Of a stretch of DNA of 64,000 bases, positions 47,508-57,988 are shown piece after piece. The DNA lies in contig CAMTDV010000030.1 of NCBI GenBank assembly GCA_947069175.1, positions 93,553,916 to 93,617,915 of the forward strand, written 5' to 3'. Both the position numbers and the translations under genes were made by a program. Within the stretch, counting starts at the first letter, position 1. Each line of letters begins with the position of its first letter. This DNA is from Scalesia atractyloides. Lineage: Eukaryota > Streptophyta > Magnoliopsida > Asterales > Asteraceae. The notes beneath the pieces were generated by a model, which was given only the letters and a program-made list of their open reading frames with translations, was not told the origin of the DNA and ran no database searches.

Positions 47508-48840
47508 CTTTGAGCAACTCTCAACTTGTTTGACTCATTTCACTACCCTTATTCAAAAATCTGAAAGGATTTATGATAAAGGTATAAGACATGAAGTTTT
47601 GTTTTCACTTTGGCATTAGCTTGAAAAAAGATTGGAGCTACACTTTCCCATGTTCCACAACCGATTTCCTTTTCCACTTACTGGATAAATATAAACGTAG
47701 TGGACATGGACCAAACAAATTGTCAAACAATTTATCATCTAGCAAGACTTCTATTTATATTATATTTTGATAGGCAGTAGGACAGCTTAGTCATGTATCA
47801 AAGAATTTCAAGTAGAAGTGAAACTAATAGAACTATATATACGTCTAACTTGAACCAATAAATTGGTTATTAGATTCATGAACAAAAGCTGCAATTGATC
47901 AACAGATCATGAGTACTTTTAACAAAACAATTATATATAGCTTAAGTGTCTAATAAATGCTACTAAACACAAACTCCACTCAATGTATAATTATTCTAAG
48001 AAGCCTGGCAAAATAAAGAACATTAATGTAAACTTACAAATTATCATCTTGTTTGGCTCTTTTTTTTCTTCTCATTTTCAATCAATTATTTATGCATTTC
48101 ATGATGGTTTCATTATCTTAAAATTTTGAACTTGAACTTTTATACATGCATTTCCTACTGTTTTTATACCTGCATAATTGCTAGAACTTCGACTTCATTC
48201 CAGACGCATGTAGTCACTCCATTTAGCAAAACACAAACGAAACTTCATTATAGACCTGTATATAAATGGGTCATGAAAAACGAATATAAGCGAACTATCA
48301 CAAAAGTATTCATTTTAAAGACACATTCTTGTGAGTTTAACTAACTAAACTAATAGCATTCATGTAAAACAAATACAAACCAAATTCTCAACAAACAGTT
48401 GATGATCAATTTATTAAATGTAAGTTCCCCAACTCTCTAAGTTAACCCATCCTATCTCAACCACTATCTACCAAAAACAACCAATTCTAAGGTGTTAAAT
48501 GACTGAAATTATGTTACCATTCAAGTGTTCCTTCCTACATGTAGCATCTGCTGGAGAAAAGTAGTGGTTTTGGGTTTTGATGGTGTATACATCGAAAATG
48601 TACCACTGGTAAATTGTTGTATATGCAGCCTCAAATATACGTTGTCTATAGCATGGTTTAAAACAGAATCATTAGTCATCTATTGGCAATCTATACTTAA
48701 ACAGAATCATCAGTCATCTAATTACTTCTATAGATTTAAAAGAGAGCCGAACCAAATAAAACCAGTCAAGGCATTTTTTAGCCATAAACTTTCGTCAGCC
48801 TAAAAAAGCTAACCAATAATACCTACATGACATGTCACCA
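47508..48840. other. Intergenic, nothing recognised
   Basis: AT-rich; no exon supported. If the mosaic at 48.9-54.2 kb is a Helitron read on the minus strand, its 3' end should lie here or further left, but I could not find a hairpin followed by CTRR. Confidence 0.35.
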
Positions 48841-48960
48841 ACGGCGGAAGCTTAAAACCCACCAAAAGAAGACGATACAAACTTCACGTAAAGTTTCCTG
48901 CTCTTCAACATCTTCTTCATCATCGTCTTCCACGTATTTGCTGTTTGCATATTAGTTTAT
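48840..48960 (-). pseudogene. Unrecognised acidic exon-like fragment
   Basis: The minus-strand reading after a possible acceptor near 48960 gives KYVEDDDEEDVEEQETL then hydrophobic text to a stop. It looks like the acidic end of an exon but I do not recognise the family. It is the last member of the mosaic that includes the NSF fragment. Confidence 0.25.
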
Positions 48961-49044
48961 GCGATTCAAATGCAATCACTTCGCAGAGAATCAGAACATG
49001 CAAAAATATACCTCAGTTTGTTGGTTTTAAAAAGAAAGGAATAT

Positions 49045-49618
49045 ACCTTCGGAGGAATCCTTTTGAGGAGCACCATTAATGTCTAGGATATTAAGTTTGA
49101 AAACCGAGGGCCTTGGCAACATATTCCAGTAGTCTATTAGCATAATTAAAATCAAATTAATCAGCAATTGATACAAATAACATATTTTTGCTATAATCTA
49201 GTGAAATTACCTTTCAATATTGTCACGCAGAATAATGCTCAGTGTCCAAATGTCGATCTGTAAGCATCCTCAAATACCCAAAAAACTGTTCCCAATAAAA
49301 AAACTCATGAATCCATCATAAAATAGTATGAGTCGAAAGACGTAAAAAAACCCTTGACAATTTCTGCGTATTTACTGGCTAACCGAGTCCAATCATCAAT
49401 TCAGCCGAAATCTGCAATTGTGGAAAATATATTAATTTCACACAACAATATGAAACAAATATATAATCCCATAGTTTAAATATAAAAGAAGTTACAATCT
49501 TCACATAGGGGAAATCGCTACTGATACCAACAGTAGCTGCCATTGAAGTCTTTCCACGGCCAAAGATGATTAAAAAAAGTTGTGAGCTAGGAGAAATAGT
49601 TATATTAATTATTAACAT
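49045..49618 (-). pseudogene. NSF (vesicle-fusing ATPase) D2-domain fragment with introns
   Basis: The minus strand shows ordered exon remnants: 49590 to about 49500 (FGRGKTSMAATVGISSDFPY, the P-loop GxGKT region), joined by a GT-AG intron to ISAELMIGLG (near 49410-49380), then 49258-49211 (TLSIILRDNIER), joined to LLEYVAKALGF (49140-49100). In that order these match the second AAA domain of N-ethylmaleimide-sensitive factor, including the Walker-B-like strand before DIERLLEY, here with the acidic pair changed to RDN. NSF disassembles SNARE complexes. Introns are kept, so this is a DNA-level copy; stops and a missing remainder make it non-functional. Confidence 0.75.
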
Positions 49619-49928
49619 TAATGGAACATATACGGCTCAACCTGACTCGTGAGCAATTCCAGTTGTGAGCAATTCCAGCTACAATTTTCACCTTTGTAGC
49701 CAATAAGGAAAGATTATGAGTTAAATAGGTATTCTATCATATAATGCTTTTCTAATACAGTTTTAAATAGTTATAAACACACAACAATGCATATATAAAC
49801 ACTAATGAAAAGATGTATACCGAAGTTTGGTTTTGTTGCTGAAACGAAATACTTTTGCATCTTCCAAGTTAATCCCTTTATGGCTGATGAGTTGCTCTTA
49901 GATTGCTCATGTAGTTGCCTGAGTGACA

Positions 49929-50066
49929 CCGTTGAAGCGTATCGGCTCTGTTCAAAGTCGTCGCCTCCACTTTTATCAATACGTCATCATCTTTCACCCC
50001 TGGATCTTCTACTTCTTCCCGTTTTAGAACTTCTGGACCTCCCAGAGTTGTGGTTACTACAGCTTT
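49929..50066 (-). pseudogene. PIG3-type quinone oxidoreductase N-terminal fragment
   Basis: The minus strand reads KAVVTTTLGGPEVLKREEVE followed by DPGVKDDDVLIKVEATTLNR and ADTLQR. This is the N-terminal substrate-side part of the zeta-crystallin/PIG3-like NADPH quinone oxidoreductases. The initiator Met is replaced, and the rest of the protein, including the nucleotide-binding GXGXXG, is absent. The reading stays open in this exon. Confidence 0.75.
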
Positions 50067-50231
50067 ATCGTCGCCGATTCTACTTGTTGGACCACCATTT
50101 GGGAGGCCACATATATTTATACAACAAATTATATGCATCTAGGTTACCTAATAATGCTTTATCAGTCAGCGTTATCAGCATTATATGCACCCAAATTATA
50201 TGCATCCGATGCTAGAAGAAAAGATGATTAC

Positions 50232-50350
50232 CGGTCAGCTTTATCAGCATTTTGCAAGGCTTGAATGTATTTTCCATAATAATGCCGATAAAAGCTCTGC
50301 ATTTCACGAGCATCACTCTTTGTCCGGCCTGCTACTGTTGTTTCATCTTC
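50232..50350 (-). pseudogene. Callose synthase (GSL) N-terminal exon fragment
   Basis: After an acceptor (CTATATAG) the minus strand reads EDETTVAGRTKSDAREMQSF, then YRHYYGKYIQALQNADKADR, and meets a GTAATC donor. The SDAREMQSFY...YYxKYIQAL...ADKADR text is the Vta1-like segment near the N-terminus of plant callose synthases, large plasma-membrane glucan synthases. Only one exon is present. Confidence 0.7.
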
Positions 50351-50509
50351 CTATATAGATTACAAAGTTAGTGTTCTTGAGAGAGGAAAAAAACAGCATC
50401 AAGTTATAAATCCAAAATTGCACATCCAACAACAAATAAACATAAAAAATGATATAAAAAGTTGTAGTATTTGTCTTAGAAGAGCACATACCCTATCCAC
50501 ACGTAAAGT

Positions 50510-50662
50510 TGTATATTACCACTTTTGAACATTTTTTCGGTACCGAATCAATATTCACTTTTTGGCGTTTTTGGTTACCGAATTTTATCCTTAAATACCA
50601 GTACCGATACCTTAGTGTACCGAACATTTTTGGTACCGGTCCGTTACCGAGCTCATCCCTAC
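50510..50662. repeat. Truncated GGTACCG hAT-type MITE
   Basis: Right end TACCGAGCTCATCCCTA matches the end of the 47303 element. The left end is missing. Confidence 0.5.
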
Positions 50663-51544
50663 ACAAACTTCCCCAGGACATATAAACACAGGTCAAACAT
50701 AACAATTCAATTAACAATGTTTTCGAGATAGATCAAAATAGTTTACTTTACATGATTTGTAGTTTGTGCTTTCTCTAGATGCTCCAGCCTGCAAGCATCA
50801 TATGTAAGTAATCAACCAAAGTCTATAAATATTAACAACTTAATAACAACACTAACGCACTCACGTGTATTGTTTAACTAAATATATTTAGTGATCAACC
50901 AAATCCATTTTAGATCCGTATTTAGTAATCAACCAAATCCATTTTAGACCAGTATTGACCCATTAACTTACCATCACCAAGAGAAGAGGAGTATATCCAA
51001 CTCATAACCCTCCACTGGTATAGTTAGTTGAACCTCATACGGGCCATCACGTGCTGTTTGACCTGAAACATGCAACATGATTTCAAATATTCCACTTAAA
51101 ACATGATTTCGAATGTGTGAAGAAATGCCGCAATTTCTTGATTTATGTGGAAATTAAGGTAGTCGATTGAGGAAATGATGAACAAATTTTATGAAATTTG
51201 ATGGACACATGAGTGATATCAGAATTTTGAAACTCAAGATTAAGATGATAAAGAATTAAGATGTATATATACATACCTTTAAGAGGATTAAGATGTTGAT
51301 GATGGAACTCTGATGAAGAAATAGGGACGGACGGCGATAAAGAACATACGATTCAATAAGATTCAAGAACTAAAATAAACTCTATTAATCATAACTCGCA
51401 TTCCACCTAAATCAACCTTCAAAGCTATTAATCTCTGAAATTTCAGATCTAATAAACACCTCAACCTCTCAAATAAAACTCAAATCTCAAATCTCACCAA
51501 CACAATCACAAATTACAACATTCAATCATTCAAATCCAACATAT

Positions 51545-51643
51545 ATCTCAAAAGAGTTAATTACTATTTTCGTCCTGTGGTTTGTCAAAAATCACTATTG
51601 ACAAACCACAGGGATGAAAACAGTAATTAACTCTATCTCAAAA
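51545..51643. mobile_element. 81-bp foldback MITE with 9-bp target duplication
   Basis: GAGTTAATTACTATTTTCGT at 51554 and its mirror at 51615-51634 form nearly the whole 81 bp. ATCTCAAAA is duplicated exactly at 51545-51553 and 51635-51643. The ends match the 303-bp family member at 32001. A 9-bp duplication indicates Mutator-like transposition. Confidence 0.85.
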
Positions 51644-52092
51644 AGAGTTAACAAAAGCTTCAGATCTGTTGAATATAACAACTTTTCAACTAAACGCAGA
51701 GCCTAAATCAAATGAGAATTAAACTTTACCTTTATAAAATGGTTCGTAAATCAACTTTTTTGTTCCTGTAGAGAAACTGAAACAACACACAACAAATGAT
51801 TATCAGATCATATCAATCACAAGGTTCCAGATCATTATTTTTAACAATTAACAAATTAAACAAAACATTCAGCCCATGATATACATAAGTAAGCAAAGCT
51901 CCTTGTACTACCTGAAACACATAAAAGGTCAACAATTGTTTGATTCAAACATTTATGATACCAACATTATACACGCCATCACATAGTGTAAATTACAATG
52001 GTTTACTCTGTCTCCATATCTCTCTGTTCATAACCAACAGGTTCAACATTGCTAGGACAGCTTAGAAAGCTTAGAAACCTTTAGTGCATTTC

Positions 52093-53345
52093 CATTGTGT
52101 CACACCCCAACAAATGGCGGAAACATCGGAATAAGATGAACAAATCGCTCAAAAGCATCATAACACTAATTGTGACAATATCAATTTAATCAATTTCATA
52201 AATACTAAGAATTCAAGTACAAAGTTTCAAATAAACGAACAAGCATAACAAATATTTAAAGTGTGTTTCTAGAGCTTGTCCTAACTTGATTTCTTCACAT
52301 CATCTTGGCTAACAACCTGCAACATGCGTTAAAATATGATCAACAAAAATGTTGAGCTAGTATACAAGCTTGATACCTAGTATAATAAAATAAAAAGACT
52401 CATATCCAACACGAAAACATATAACAAGTTTCACCATGCTAGCTAACGCAGTCCAAGTGATAGCCCAAGTTTCCAATGCGTTAAGTGCCTTTCCCAAAGT
52501 TTAACGGGAGGTATACATTTCTCATCCTAACAATACCCCAAAGACTAATGGGGAGGTGCATTACCCCTATAGCATATGCATAGTACTACCATTGTTAAGG
52601 CGGAACTACACACAAGGATTAACGTTCACATAGCATCAAAGTCTCAAGTATCACAAGTTTCATGTTTCATGTTTAAATGGATAGAGTATATTTCAAATAA
52701 GTGTCAAGTGTCTTGATATAGAATACATGTTGCACCCCAAAAGTGATAAAACAAAAAGGGGATCGAGTATACTCACCTTTGGTTGCGTAAAAGTTCTTGG
52801 AATATCGCACGAGTGAAGATTGGAATCGAATAAGGGTGATTAACCTAGATGATAACAAGTGAACTCGTTATTGTTTATAGTTTCACATTGTGTTATTTCG
52901 ATATATGTCATTTATAAATTATTCGAGAAGGAATAGAGATGCGTTTTAATTACTTGGTGACAAGTTAGGGATGATTAAATTTTAAGTGGTAAGGATTAGA
53001 TTTAATGACTTATTATTATAAGTTGATGTTAATATTGAAAATAACGATAATTATCCATACTAATATTAATAATAATAATAATAATAATAATATAAAATAT
53101 TAATAAATAATAATAATTTATGATAATTGATGTTCATAAAACACTAAATACCGTTGGGACGAGCGTATTTTTCTCTATCATATGACCTACGTTTCATAAA
53201 AATTAGAGTAGGGTCAAATATAATATAATATATTTAATTTATAACAATTCGAACCAGTTTACAAATAGTCCGGATCCAATTTTCAAAACGGATCGGATTT
53301 TTCAAATACCACTTTTTGGCGGATGCTACACATTGGATCTCTGTC
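52093..53345. mobile_element. Solo LTR, 1243 bp, with CATTG target duplication
   Basis: Runs TGTCACACCCCAACAAATGG (52098) to ...GGCGGATGCTACA (53340) with CATTG at 52093-52097 and 53341-53345. No internal domain is present, so LTR-LTR recombination left a solo LTR. It contains a (TAA)n run near 53060-53090. It interrupts the mosaic and cuts an exon-like stretch at 53345-53460. Confidence 0.88.
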
Positions 53346-53460
53346 GAGATGTAAGATTTCGACTTGTTCATTGGTGGCTTGATTTTCATGACACAAGGAC
53401 GTATCTGATCTTCTTGTAAACAACATTCACATACCCAATTTCTGTCACCAAGTTCCAGAA
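53345..53460 (-). pseudogene. Cys-containing exon-like fragment cut by the solo LTR
   Basis: The minus strand after TTAAAATAG reads EVLELGDRNWVCECCLQEDQ, then IRPCVMKIKPPMNKSKSY, and stays open up to the LTR insertion. The family is not recognised. Confidence 0.3.
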
Positions 53461-54232
53461 CTTCCTATTTTAAGACAACTACAAAAAGTTTTAAAAATCA
53501 GAAAATAAAAGAACTGAATGGTTTAGGAGATAACATACACAACTAACCTCATAAGACATACTATCAACATCAAGCCTCTAATCTTTGTATAGATCATGAT
53601 CTAATCGAAACTAAAACCCTAGACACGAAATCCAACCGCAATGGTCTGCGCAAAAGAGATTGAAAGTAAAAGCTTCACCAATTTCACTATCTAAACAACC
53701 GAATTCACAAATCATAGATCAAATTCTCATAAACTAACCTGGAATTAGAGCATTTTAAGAAATTAATCCGCATAAGAATTGGTTGATTTAGGGTTTAATC
53801 GATCTATGGTGTGAATTGTGATGATAATCAGCAAGAGAATCACTCGATTTAGAGTTGTTTTTACCGACTTCAAGAAGCAACAGAAGAAAGAGTTTTATTG
53901 AAGGCCTTACTATCAGTAAAATCTACGAAAGCAACCCTAAAAAACAAATCATCAAAGAATCGGGAGATCTTTATTGAAGAAGATTAGATGTTTAGAGAAT
54001 GGAGAGAGAGACGGAGAAAGAGGAGATATATGCAGAGATTTAGATTTAAATTTCAAATTTCAAATCGGGCAAGATTAAGGCGGTTTAGTTATTAATTGAT
54101 TTAGGCTGATTTTGTATTTTAAATTAATCTTAAAAGTTTTTAAATTAAGGATGACATTGTTGGATGGGCTTTTTGTTTGACACGTAAGCAAAGATTATGT
54201 CATGCTCGTTCTCCTTTAATAGAGAAGATAGA
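53460..54232 (-). other. Leader-like end of the mosaic; possible Helitron 5' end at 54232
   Basis: Minus-strand text at 54010-53560 is CT-rich and leader-like. At 54232 the minus strand starts TCTATCTTCTCTATTAAAGG after an A, then GAGAACGAGCATGACATAAT, resembling plant Helitron 5' ends (TC after A). No 3' hairpin-CTRR end was found. Confidence 0.35.
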
Positions 54233-55825
54233 TGTAAATAAAAATAAACACGTTATGACGATGTATTCGAATTTATACACATCATATATAAAAGAAGTTA
54301 TGTAAATATATATGATTAAAAACCTTAAAATCAAATGGTATAAATAGTTATTTCAAAAGTGATATAAGATTTAGTTGATTAACTCACCAATTAATCGTTA
54401 TCTGTTGTGCTACAAGTCTTGTTATTTTTCTTCTAATATTTTTCATTTTAGATAAAAAAAAATCAACTCGGACGTAGGTAAGATGTTAGTCATATTACCT
54501 ATTGCAAAGTGCAAACCCTTTAAGAAGATTATGCATTTTCAGTTTTATAGTGAAAGAAATCAAATAATACCAAGATATGAGCTTTGGAACAAGAAAAACA
54601 CAAGTGTGGTGAAGTTAGTATTACGGTCAACTAGTACAATAATGGAAGAAATTAAACCCTTCAATATGAGGCTAGTTAGGGTATTATTGCAAAACCTCAA
54701 CCTGGTTGTGTGGAAGAGATGAATCAGACAATTATTTGAAAAACATAAATTTCTCCAACTAAACAAGGGAGACTGCATGCATCAATGGTCCATTGCCTGC
54801 ACCCACACATGACCACACCAACCAAATCTTTGACCACATCATACTTCGCTATTAATTATAACTGTCATTAACAACCAGATTGGCACTCAACAGCTTGCGT
54901 ACACTTATACCTGCTTCATCAATTAAATAAGGCTTTGAAATCAAGTTATTTTAACATTGTATTGTACGTAACGAGAAAGAAAGATCAAATACAATGGACT
55001 TTAGCTGTAAGAAGGAATATTCTAGGAATATTCTCCAATGTGAACGCAACAAAAAATACTTAAAAAGAAAACAAACAATTTTTTAAGTGAAGCTAAAGTA
55101 GCGTTTTTTTATAAACAATATTAAAAAAAAATTGTGCTTTTTAGATATTTTTAGGTTTTTTGAAGGTTTAGTTTTTAGTTTTTAGCATTTAGCTTGGGTT
55201 GGGGGGGGATGGGGGGTTTAGGTTTTTGGGTGGTGGTGGGGGGTTTAGGTTTTTGGGTTTTTGCATGTGCATGTTCTTTTTCTCTTATAGATAAGATTAT
55301 GGACACTTATCACTCTATGGTTCTTTTTTATACTTCTTATTTTTATGCTACTTTGTAGAACAACTCAACTCTGTATGTAATTACAGTAACTATAGTATTC
55401 ACCAGTGAATACATTGTTTAGTAATAGCATACTCACTTGTGAATACAAGTATTTATCAGCGAATACATTGTTTAATTAATTATCAGAAGCTAGCATACTC
55501 ACTAGTGAATATATGTATATATCAGTGAACACGATGTTTTCGAAAATGTAACAAACTCAAATAAAATTTTCAGATCGTTCTCAATTATTTAGCAATAGAC
55601 GGGGCATTTAAAGCGCAAAACCTAAGATATTTGATGTAGCAAGTTTCCCCTTGAGCCATTTTTTGCTAAAATGGTTAAATTAAATGACCGTGTCGACAGT
55701 AGATTTGTTGTTCTTAATTTCTTATGTTGTTATAGTTGCCCCTGTTTCTATCTTACTAGGTTACTCTTTCTATATGTATAATATTAGGTTGTTTTGTTCG
55801 TATGTTGTTTGTTTTTTAAGCTTGT
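54233..55825. other. Intergenic, G-rich patch, no gene
   Basis: No exon recognised. A G-rich patch at 55195-55262 repeats GGGGTTTAGGTTTTTGGG. CACTAGTGAATACAT-like phrases recur near 55400-55535. Confidence 0.4.
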
Positions 55826-55829
55826 GGTA

Positions 55830-55938
55830 TTCTATCCTCACAAGATAAAGGTAAGGTTTGACCAAATCTTACACTCTCTTGAACTTACCATTAGCTTTGT
55901 ATTTGTAGGATATACTTAATACGTTTGCTGTTGTTGTT
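55830..55938 (+). repeat. Au-like SINE 3' part
   Basis: ATCCTCACAAGATAAAGGTA, then a diverged body, and GTAGGATATACTTAATACGT ending in TTGCTGTTGTTGTTTG. This layout and TTG-repeat tail match the widespread plant Au/TS SINE family. Confidence 0.6.
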
Positions 55939-56700
55939 TGATGTTATTCATAAAGATCAAGATCACAACAATGCTAGTTCACTAACACTTGATGTTAGTT
56001 CAAAATTTAAACAAAACCCAACAATAAAATCTCAGAAATAGCCACGACCCGATCAACAAATCAAGAATAGCCAATGCTAGCGTCTTGTTGAGACACCACC
56101 TTTCTTCCATAGCGTCTCAAGGTCTGACCAATGGCATGGCGCCACCTCAGGAACATTGAAGAGTCTCAGCTGAGACGCTTCCACTCGGCTTGAGACGCTT
56201 CCGACGGCTTCCCCAATCCTAGCCGGCTGGCTTGGCTGAAGCTTCTCACGTTCGCTTGGCTCCACAAATCTTGAGACGCTTGGACTTTAATTTAGGTGGC
56301 TTGCACTGACTTTAAGACGGTTCCCGCTTCCCAATGGTCGTAATATTGACGTTTTCAGTATTTTAAGGGACCTCCATTATAAACCTAAAATTTTTTTGGC
56401 ATGTTGTTGAATACCCATATGCAAATTTGGTCCTGATAAATTTAAAAATTACGTGTTTTTTTAGTAATTAACTCACAATATGAGAGTTAATTTTGTGGTC
56501 TATACCGGGGGTAAGTGGGACGTCGTTAACGGGAACATTGAGTATGTTGCTGATGGCGATGCAATTAGGCGTGGCTTAGTAATTGAAACAAATCATTCTT
56601 ATTTTAGTTTTTTAAATTATGTTTCTACGATGTGTGATATTCCTAACATTACACGGCTTTCATACCGGATGTCTAAATGTAAGATCTCGATCGTTAACTA
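55939..56700. other. Intergenic with TGAGACGCTT cluster
   Basis: The GC-rich stretch 56075-56335 repeats TGAGACGCTT in both orientations (see findings). No gene is recognised; the short ORF at 56480-56767 has no family signature. Confidence 0.4.
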
Positions 56701-56850
56701 TATTAGGCATAATGCCTACACCAATTCAGGAGGAAACCCAACAAATATGAGAAAACCCCCCTTATAGGAATTGAACTCAAGACCTATTAGTCTGAAAACC
56801 TTATCCCATCCACAAAATGTTACTAGGCTAAAAAGATATAGGTGTGAGTG
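56690..56850 (-). repeat. tRNA-derived SINE, minus strand
   Basis: On the minus strand TAGCCTAGTAACATTTTGTG (A box region) is followed by TAGGTCTTGAGTTCAATTCC (B box) and a body ending at the 15-bp palindrome TAGGCATAATGCCTA (56704-56718). Confidence 0.55.
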
Positions 56851-57833
56851 GGGTAATCTTATTTTAAAGATTCGAAGATAGGGTTGATTGTAGGTCTGTG
56901 TATTCAAGTGCTGTTAACATCTTCATACCAACTCATAACAAACACAAGAAAAGCCAAACCATAACATCCGGTGTGTGTCAATAATACACATGTGAAAACA
57001 CATTAATTGACAACTTTTGGTTACCATAAAGTAGTTAAACGCTGGTGTTCATTGATTGCATGCATCCAACCATATAATATTGATATTTTAAACATGTATC
57101 ATCATTTTTGTAGATAAATATAGTGGCATGTTATATATGTTTAAATGTATTTGACCAAATGTTCAAATGTTGCTTTTTCGTGAGACCTTGTTTTAGTACT
57201 CTTTAACATTGTTATTTTTATAGACAACACTAAATGAAACAAGTATAGCTTCGATGTAAGGTGATAAATAAATACATATTTTTTTTCAGTGTCGTATTAT
57301 TTTTGTAAATGATATCTATTAATGAATAGGCATTTTATGGACTTATCTTAGTGTCGCAATATTTTGGTTTTGATATATCTCATGAGGTCTTGTTGTTGCG
57401 TTCCTTTTACTATGTAGGGTCACCAAATTTGTTCCTTTATCTATGCTCAATGGCCATATAGAAATGAATAGTGTTGCGAATTGAACCAAGGTTAATAGTT
57501 TTAGAACCATAATTATATATATATATATATTATTTTAGAACCACAAATTAAAACTAAATGTATAAATAGAAACTTAAAGTTTATCCATATAAGGATTATA
57601 GAAGGCATACATAACTTGTAAGTGTAGAAAGCGTGAAAGGGGGTGTGAAGGGGGAGGGCATGAGGCGGATCACACCGTGATAGAGGAAAATGAATGGTGT
57701 GACATGCATCTTCAACAAATCAAATTCTTTACTTTTTAACTTATTAAAAATAATATTATTTTAATAGGTAATGGGTAGTGAAATTTTGACGATTATATTA
57801 AAGGTGAAAAAAAGTAAGTGGGAGCTCATACCT
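56851..57833. other. Intergenic, no gene
   Basis: AT-rich with an (AT)n run at 57507-57530. A GGGGGTGTGAAGGGGGAGGG patch near 57640 may be the eroded interior of a Tourist element. No ends are resolved. Confidence 0.4.
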
Positions 57834-57988
57834 AGGGGAGGACCTAGTGTATAACAAGGGGCAACCACCGCTACGGTTTGGCGCTCCGGCGATAGTGTAA
57901 ATTTTGGAAAATTTTGACTTTTTTCTGATTTCGTTACCGTTTTTTGTAAAACGTTACCGGTTGGTGAATTTTTTAGATCCGCCACTGC
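57834..57988. mobile_element. hAT-type MITE (TAGGGGAGGACCTA...TAGATCCGCCACTG)
   Basis: Ends belong to the same type as the element at 40855. Flanks GCTCATAC and AGTCATAC match at 6 of 8 if the right boundary is set one base further. Non-coding. Confidence 0.55.

Larger units (their letters stand above)
50350..52090 (-). other. Further exon-like stretches of the mosaic, unassigned
   Basis: On the minus strand, about 51065-50975 reads GQTARDGPYEVQLTIPVEGY then ELDILLFSL between plausible splice sites, and about 50795-50765 reads RLEHLEKAQTTN after an AG. Neither family is recognised. The interval also holds the truncated GGTACCG MITE (50510-50662) and the 81-bp foldback MITE at 51554. Confidence 0.3.

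Noticed and set aside
46600..48840. Helitron 3' end for the 49-54 kb mosaic
   Set aside because: I looked on the minus strand for a GC-rich hairpin followed by CTAG/CTAA/CTGA/CTGG and T and found no convincing case.
55195..55262. Interstitial telomere repeats (TTTAGGG)
   Set aside because: The text is GGGGTTTAGGTTTTTGGG, irregular and not a run of TTTAGGG units.
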